DNA from: an uncultured Capnocytophaga sp.
GTDB taxonomy: Bacteria > Bacteroidota > Bacteroidia > Flavobacteriales > Flavobacteriaceae
DNA length: 64,000 nt
Assembly: GCF_937936315.1 (NCBI RefSeq)
Contig: NZ_CALGWU010000056.1
Span: 1 to 64,000, forward strand
Direction of reading: 5' to 3'
This document shows positions 60,491 to 64,000 of the stretch, one piece after another. Each line of letters opens with the position of its first letter. The first letter of the stretch is position 1. The notes below the pieces were generated by a model. That model saw only the letters and a list, made by a program, of their open reading frames with translations. It ran no database searches and was not told the DNA's origin. The position numbers and the translations under genes are program-made.

Positions 60491-60809
60491 AAAAAAGATT
60501 TTATTTACTGAAGAAAACTTATATCAAAAAAAGTGCCAATTGGGGAAAAATCCTTATTTCAAAAGACGTGAGATACTTATTTTAAATATTTTTAATAAAG
60601 AATTTTATTTAACATAGTAAAAAAATGTTAAATATTATTTGCGTTTGTTAATTATTTTGTACTTTTGCTGCGTGATTTAGAAAAATAACGAAATATAAGA
60701 AATTTACTACTCAAGTGTTATCAGAGGATAATAAACTTATAAAGAGGAATATAACATTTTTAAAAGGATAAATTCAAAAAACATTAACATTTTATTAATT
60801 TTTCACACT
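60491..60809 (+). other. AT-rich gap with promoter and long leader
   Basis: No gene. The plus-strand promoter at 60639-60667 would give a leader of about 130 bases before the small membrane protein. The minus-strand promoter of coaX is not recognisable. Confidence 0.4.
60639..60667 (+). promoter_or_regulatory. Promoter before the small membrane protein
   Basis: TTG at 60639-60641 and TACTTTTG at 60660-60667, 18 bases apart, one base short of the usual spacing. Confidence 0.55.
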
Positions 60810-61025
60810 ATGAAGACTTGTCCGCTAACCATTCTCGTTTCACTTGCTATAGTGATGTATTTTTTGTTAGATGTATTTTTTTTCTATTCTAGGGAAACTT
60901 ATTTCAATGAAGATTCTATTTCTGAAAATCTTCCTATTGCCTTTGGTTCAGTTATAGGGATATTGGTATTAGAGCAGTTGTTTGCTAAAGAGCCTAAGGA
61001 GAAAACTCATAAAGAAGGAAGGTAA
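60810..61025 (+). CDS. Small membrane protein, unknown
   Basis: Protein of 71 residues. One helix covers about 7-28 (LTILVSLAIVMYFLLDVFFF), an acidic segment follows (ETYFNEDSISE), a second hydrophobic stretch lies at about 43-57, and the tail is charged (KEPKEKTHKEGR). It has its own promoter on the opposite strand to its neighbours and a strong terminator downstream at 61159. No family recognised. Confidence 0.6.
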   Translation: MKTCPLTILVSLAIVMYFLLDVFFFYSRETYFNEDSISENLPIAFGSVIGILVLEQLFAKEPKEKTHKEGR

Positions 61026-61158
61026 ACTAACATTTTTAATAGATTTTTTGGGAGTTACGTCGTTCTTAGAAACAGATATTTAAAGTATAAGTGTTTATGG
61101 ATTTCAGTGACTTATGTATTGAATTGACGTTAAACAATCAATTATTAAATGTTAATTG

Positions 61159-61196
61159 AAAAAGCCTTGAAAGTGCAATCACTTTCAAGGCTTTTT
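61159..61196. terminator. Bidirectional terminator
   Basis: A 17-base stem (AAAAAGCCTTGAAAGTG with its complement) around CAAT, ending in T runs on both strands. It serves the small membrane gene on the plus strand and tRNA-Met on the minus strand. Confidence 0.85.
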
Positions 61197-61198
61197 TG

Positions 61199-61272
61199 TG
61201 GTCCCAGTTGGGCTCGAACCAACGACCCTCTGATTATGAGTCAGATGCTCTAACCGACTGAGCTATGAGACC
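61199..61272 (-). tRNA. tRNA-Met (CAU)
   Basis: Minus strand. Acceptor GGTCTCA/TGGGACC with A73, anticodon loop CTCATAA with CAT, T-arm TTGG-TTCGAGC-CCAA. A full acceptor stem starting G1-C72 indicates elongator rather than initiator; a lysidine-modified Ile tRNA cannot be excluded by sequence alone. Confidence 0.9.
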
Positions 61273-61294
61273 AGTCCTTTTTTACAAGACGCGG

Positions 61295-61325
61295 CAAAAG
61301 TAGTACTAATATTTGAATTGTGCAA
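61295..61325 (-). promoter_or_regulatory. Promoter for tRNA-Met
   Basis: On the minus strand TTG (61323-61325) and TACTTTTG (61295-61302), 20 bases apart, 22 bases before the tRNA. Confidence 0.7.
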
Positions 61326-61382
61326 ATTTTTTTAGGAAAAATTATAGATGGGAGTAGTGGGAGTGATGGGAGGTATAACAAA

Positions 61383-61407
61383 AAACTTTGGCAAAGTGTA
61401 GGGATGC
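61383..61407 (+). repeat. Dispersed repeat, second copy
   Basis: This 25-base stretch, with core ACTTTGGCAAAGTGTAGGGA, is the reverse complement of 3535-3559 with one mismatch. Confidence 0.7.
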
Positions 61408-61466
61408 AAAAGTGATTTTGAGACTTTTTGGACAGCCTCGTAGGGATGCAAATGGTGTTAAATAGA

Positions 61467-61499
61467 AAAAGTCCTTTTCTTTATGAGAAAGGGACTTTT
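61467..61499 (-). terminator. Terminator after the SPFH gene
   Basis: A 14-base stem with one G-T pair (AAAAGTCCTTTTCT with its partner) around TTATG. Twenty-eight bases beyond the SPFH stop and followed by a T run on the minus strand. Confidence 0.8.
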
Positions 61500-61527
61500 C
61501 TTTTTATGAACATATAATTTTTTTTGA

Positions 61528-62439
61528 TTATTCGGATTTTTTCTTCAAACTCTCGGTTATTTGAGCTGAAGCAGTGAAAGAAGTAATCATATTGTTGAGC
61601 ATTTCAGTACCTGCTTCGGGTGAGTTAGGCAACAAAATGAGGTTGCTCTTGGTTTGCTGACCGACAGCTTGGAGGGTGTCATAATGTTGTGTAACGACAA
61701 TAAGAGCAGAGGCTTCTTGAGAGCTAACGCCTACTTTTTGGAGTACATCGACGCTTTCTACCAATCCGCGTGCTATTTCACGACGCTGGTCGGCGATACC
61801 TTGACCTTGGAGGCGTTTGCTTTCGGCTTCAGCTTTAGCTTTTTCAACGATGAGGATACGTTGTGCATCCCCTTCGTATTGAGCGGCTACTTTTTCGCGT
61901 TCGGCGGCGTTGATGCGGTTCATCGCTGCTTTTACTTGGGCATCGGGGTCGATATCGGTAACCAAAGTTTTGATGATGTCGTAACCATAAGTTTCCATAG
62001 ACTCTTGAACTTCGCGTTTAACAGCGATAGCGATGTCGTCTTTCTTCACGAATACATCGTCCAACTTCATTTTAGGTACTTCGGCACGAACCACGTCGAA
62101 CACATAGCTGGTAATCTGATCGTGAGGGTATTCGAGCTTATAGATGGCATCGTATACCTTTTCTTTGATAACGACGAATTGCACCGACACTTTGATTTTT
62201 ACGAATACATCGTCTAAAGTTTTGGTTTCTACAATCACATCAAGTTGCTGGATTTTAAGGCTGATGCGTGCCGCTACTTTATCGATAATAGGTATTTTCA
62301 TTTGTAAACCCGAATGGCGAATGCTTTCAAATTTACCGAAACGCTCTATTGATACGGCGGTTTGTTGGCGCACTGTAAAGAAAGTAGAGAGCAAAAATAC
62401 TAATGCAAAAAAGATTAGGATGTAAAATAAGTAAGACAT
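61528..62439 (-). CDS. SPFH domain (stomatin/prohibitin-like) protein
   Basis: Protein of 303 residues. An N-terminal membrane helix (about 3-20), the band-7/SPFH domain (SIERFGKFESIRHSGLQMKIP to about 170), then a coiled-coil helix (AAMNRINAAEREKVAAQYEGDAQRIL split over it) and a C-terminal tail. Such proteins form large rings on the inner membrane and regulate proteases or membrane domains. The NfeD-type partner gene is not in the window. Confidence 0.9.
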   Translation of the reverse strand: MSYLFYILIFFALVFLLSTFFTVRQQTAVSIERFGKFESIRHSGLQMKIPIIDKVAARISLKIQQLDVIVETKTLDDVFVKIKVSVQFVVIKEKVYDAIYKLEYPHDQITSYVFDVVRAEVPKMKLDDVFVKKDDIAIAVKREVQESMETYGYDIIKTLVTDIDPDAQVKAAMNRINAAEREKVAAQYEGDAQRILIVEKAKAEAESKRLQGQGIADQRREIARGLVESVDVLQKVGVSSQEASALIVVTQHYDTLQAVGQQTKSNLILLPNSPEAGTEMLNNMITSFTASAQITESLKKKSE

Positions 62440-62472
62440 AATAAAAAAAATATTTTAGGTTGTTATACGGCA

Positions 62473-62503
62473 CAAAGATATAAATTAATTAGCAAATTAG
62501 CAA
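62473..62503 (-). promoter_or_regulatory. Promoter for the SPFH gene
   Basis: On the minus strand TTG (62501-62503) and TATCTTTG (62473-62480), 20 bases apart, about 35 bases before the start codon. Confidence 0.7.
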
Positions 62504-62508
62504 ATTTG

Positions 62509-63171
62509 TTATTTTTTAATTAGGGTGTACCATTCTTCACCTGTAAGGTCGTAGATTTTTTGGATTTTGTGAAGGAATCCTTCGAAATCGAGATTGAGGT
62601 CTATGAGATTACCCGATTTTATATCGAATACCCAACCGTGAACAGCAGGGAATTTGTTTTTTATATAACTTTCTTGCACGACAGCCATTTTGGTTACATT
62701 AAGGCATTGTTCTTCGACGTTGAGTTCTACCAAACGGCGGTGACGCTGGTCGATATCGGTAATGGCATCGAGTTCGGCGTGATGTAAGCGATATACATCG
62801 CGGATGGTTCGCAACCAAGGGTTTAGCAGGCCGTAGTCCTTAGCTTGCATAGCGGCTTTCACACCTCCGCAATCGTAGTGACCGCATACGATGATGTGTT
62901 TTACCTGCAAGTGTGATACGGCGTATTGAATAACAGCGGTAGAACTCATATCGAGGGTGTTTACCACATTGGCGATATTGCGGTGTACGAATACTTTGCC
63001 GGGGCCGACGCCCATTAATTCTTCGGCGGCTACACGGCTATCGGAGCAGCCGATGTAGAGATAATCGGGGGTTTGGTCTTCAGCGAGTTTTTCAAAGAAA
63101 TGAGGGTCGCCTTCTTTGCGGCGTTTTACCCATTCGCGGTTGTTTTCGAATATTTTTTTGTATGTAGGCAT
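62509..63171 (-). CDS. Beta-class carbonic anhydrase
   Basis: Protein of 220 residues. It interconverts CO2 and bicarbonate. Zinc ligands C42, H98 and C101 (GCSDSRV and CGHYDCGG), with D44 and R46 forming the dyad. RNIANVV and the AVIQYAVSHLQVKHI block are typical. Capnocytophaga species need CO2, so an active enzyme would fit, but that link is inference. Confidence 0.94.
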   Translation of the reverse strand: MPTYKKIFENNREWVKRRKEGDPHFFEKLAEDQTPDYLYIGCSDSRVAAEELMGVGPGKVFVHRNIANVVNTLDMSSTAVIQYAVSHLQVKHIIVCGHYDCGGVKAAMQAKDYGLLNPWLRTIRDVYRLHHAELDAITDIDQRHRRLVELNVEEQCLNVTKMAVVQESYIKNKFPAVHGWVFDIKSGNLIDLNLDFEGFLHKIQKIYDLTGEEWYTLIKK

Positions 63172-63202
63172 AAATTAGGTGACAGGTTATAGGTTGTGGA
63201 GG

Positions 63203-63210
63203 CAAAGGTA
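63203..63210 (-). promoter_or_regulatory. -7 promoter box for carbonic anhydrase
   Basis: The minus strand reads TACCTTTG 32 bases before the start codon. No TTG lies at 19-20 bases, so half-supported only. Confidence 0.45.
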
Positions 63211-63249
63211 AGAATAATTTGTTAATTAGTTAGCTTAGCAATCAGAAAT

Positions 63250-63999
63250 TTAGCATAAATCTCTTGCGATGAGGCGTGACATTCCTTCTTTTTTAGCGGC
63301 TTCATCTCCTCGTAGTCCGTGGAGGTATACTCCTAAACAGGCGGCTTCTATGGCGCTATAGCCCTGAGCGAGCAAGCTGGTGATCATACCGGTGAGCACA
63401 TCTCCACTGCCTGCTGTTGCCATTCCTGCATTACCGGTGCTGTTCACCCAATAATGCTCGCCATTGGTAATCATTGTGTGAGCTCCTTTGATAAGGAGGA
63501 GTACTTTGTGCTCTTTGGCAAAATCTTTAGCTTTGGCAAGTTTGTGCAAATCGTCGTGCCATTTGCCGATAAGTCGTTCTAATTCCTTAGGATGAGGAGT
63601 GAGGATTGCATTTTTGGGCAATAAAGCTAATTTTTCGGGGTGTTGAGATAGAATGTTCAGGGCATCGGCATCGATGACAAAAGGCGTATCGGGGTATTGT
63701 TGCAACAGACTGAACAGTGCGTTAGCCGTATCGGGGTGAGTGCCCCAACCTACGCCTACACCTATAGCCGAGGGTGCAAAAGGAATTTCCATAGCCTTGT
63801 AGTGTTTTGCCTCGTCGCAGGTGAGTACCATTGCCTCGGGCAGGGCAGTTTGTAATATTGTATAGCCACATTCGGGGATAGCCACAGTGAGTAACCCTAC
63901 GCCTGTGCGCAAAGCAGCTGTACCACTGAGTACTACTGCGCCCATCTTGCCATAACTACCACCTACGAGCAAAGCGTGACCGTAAGTACCTTTGTGTGA
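63250..63999 (-). CDS. nnr: ADP-dependent NAD(P)H-hydrate dehydratase domain (5' end outside window)
   Basis: The frame is open from 63999 downward without a true start, so the gene begins beyond the window. The visible 249 residues are the C-terminal ribokinase-like domain: KGTYGHALLVGGSYGKMGA, VIDADALNIL, LTPHPKELERL and the catalytic NAGMATAGSGDVLTG. It repairs hydrated NADH and NADPH using ADP. In most bacteria an epimerase domain is fused upstream, so the full gene is probably bifunctional Nnr. The C-terminus is complete (stop at 63250). Confidence 0.9.
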   Translation of the reverse strand, partial: SHKGTYGHALLVGGSYGKMGAVVLSGTAALRTGVGLLTVAIPECGYTILQTALPEAMVLTCDEAKHYKAMEIPFAPSAIGVGVGWGTHPDTANALFSLLQQYPDTPFVIDADALNILSQHPEKLALLPKNAILTPHPKELERLIGKWHDDLHKLAKAKDFAKEHKVLLLIKGAHTMITNGEHYWVNSTGNAGMATAGSGDVLTGMITSLLAQGYSAIEAACLGVYLHGLRGDEAAKKEGMSRLIARDLC

Positions 64000-64000
64000 G

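Larger units (their letters stand above)
61026..61527. other. tRNA-Met with terminators and a dispersed repeat
   Basis: Apart from the tRNA, its promoter and two terminators, the stretch holds the second copy of a 25-base dispersed repeat (61383-61407) and the nearby GGACAGCCTC motif (61430-61439). No protein gene. Confidence 0.5.

Noticed and set aside
61350..61373. G-quadruplex-like run
   Set aside because: Only three GGG runs and one GG; too weak to claim.

Overview
This window comes from a low-GC member of the Bacteroidota, most likely Flavobacteriaceae; Capnocytophaga is my best guess, but the sequence alone does not prove it. The family-level call rests on repeated TTG-N19/20-TAnnTTTG promoters (the Bacteroidota -33/-7 type), tRNAs without an encoded CCA end, a lipoprotein with an acidic stretch just after its cysteine, and gene sets typical of flavobacteria (YtxH/holin-X/DUF6327 trio, DUF3127, coaX-outer membrane protein-TPR-lptC, dipeptidyl peptidase IV, sialate O-acetylesterase).

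Layout. 1-1400: start of a lipoprotein gene and a stress-type membrane trio, all on the minus strand. 1600-7231: housekeeping genes (DUF3127 protein, aat, an unknown membrane protein, threonine aldolase, ZIP transporter, tRNA-Gln, rimO) with a repeat-rich gap at 3480-3810. 7309-45545: a surface-polysaccharide locus of about 38 kb, entirely on the plus strand, with most genes overlapping or a few bases apart. 45771-49401: a small hypothetical gene, tRNA-His, rfbC, an esterase-like protein and thyA. 49625-63999: a lone glycosyltransferase, a two-domain sialate O-acetylesterase, pth, DPP IV, lptC/coaX operon, tRNA-Met, SPFH protein, carbonic anhydrase and the start of an NAD(P)H-hydrate dehydratase gene.

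The polysaccharide locus has two halves. Half one (7309-23738) encodes UDP-glucose dehydrogenase, a YoeB-type toxin-antitoxin pair, two epimerases (one resembling UDP-glucuronate 4-epimerases), a Wzx flippase, an AsnB-like amidotransferase, glycosyltransferases, a Wzy polymerase and the CapE/CapF/CapG (FnlABC) route to UDP-N-acetyl-L-fucosamine with a WbuB-like transferase. A repeat unit containing L-FucNAc and possibly an amidated uronic acid is a reasonable inference. The wzy gene carries a run of ten G and two runs of nine T near its start; loss or gain of a single G gives an early stop, so polymerisation is probably phase variable.

Half two (23992-45545) follows a 250-base leader and encodes a complete legionaminic-acid-type nonulosonate pathway (LegB, C, H, I, G, F with PtmE and a PtmA-like SDR). 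Interleaved with it are a formyltransferase, a PIG-L deacetylase, three Gfo/Idh/MocA oxidoreductases, a glutamate-1-semialdehyde-aminomutase-like PLP enzyme and a nitrilase-family amidase. A Kdo-transferase-like glycosyltransferase, a second Wzx, an O-acyltransferase, an epimerase and three more glycosyltransferases follow. This half has no recognisable polymerase. The extra enzymes look like a cassette that builds an unusual modified nonulosonic acid, and this is the best candidate in the window for an undescribed system.
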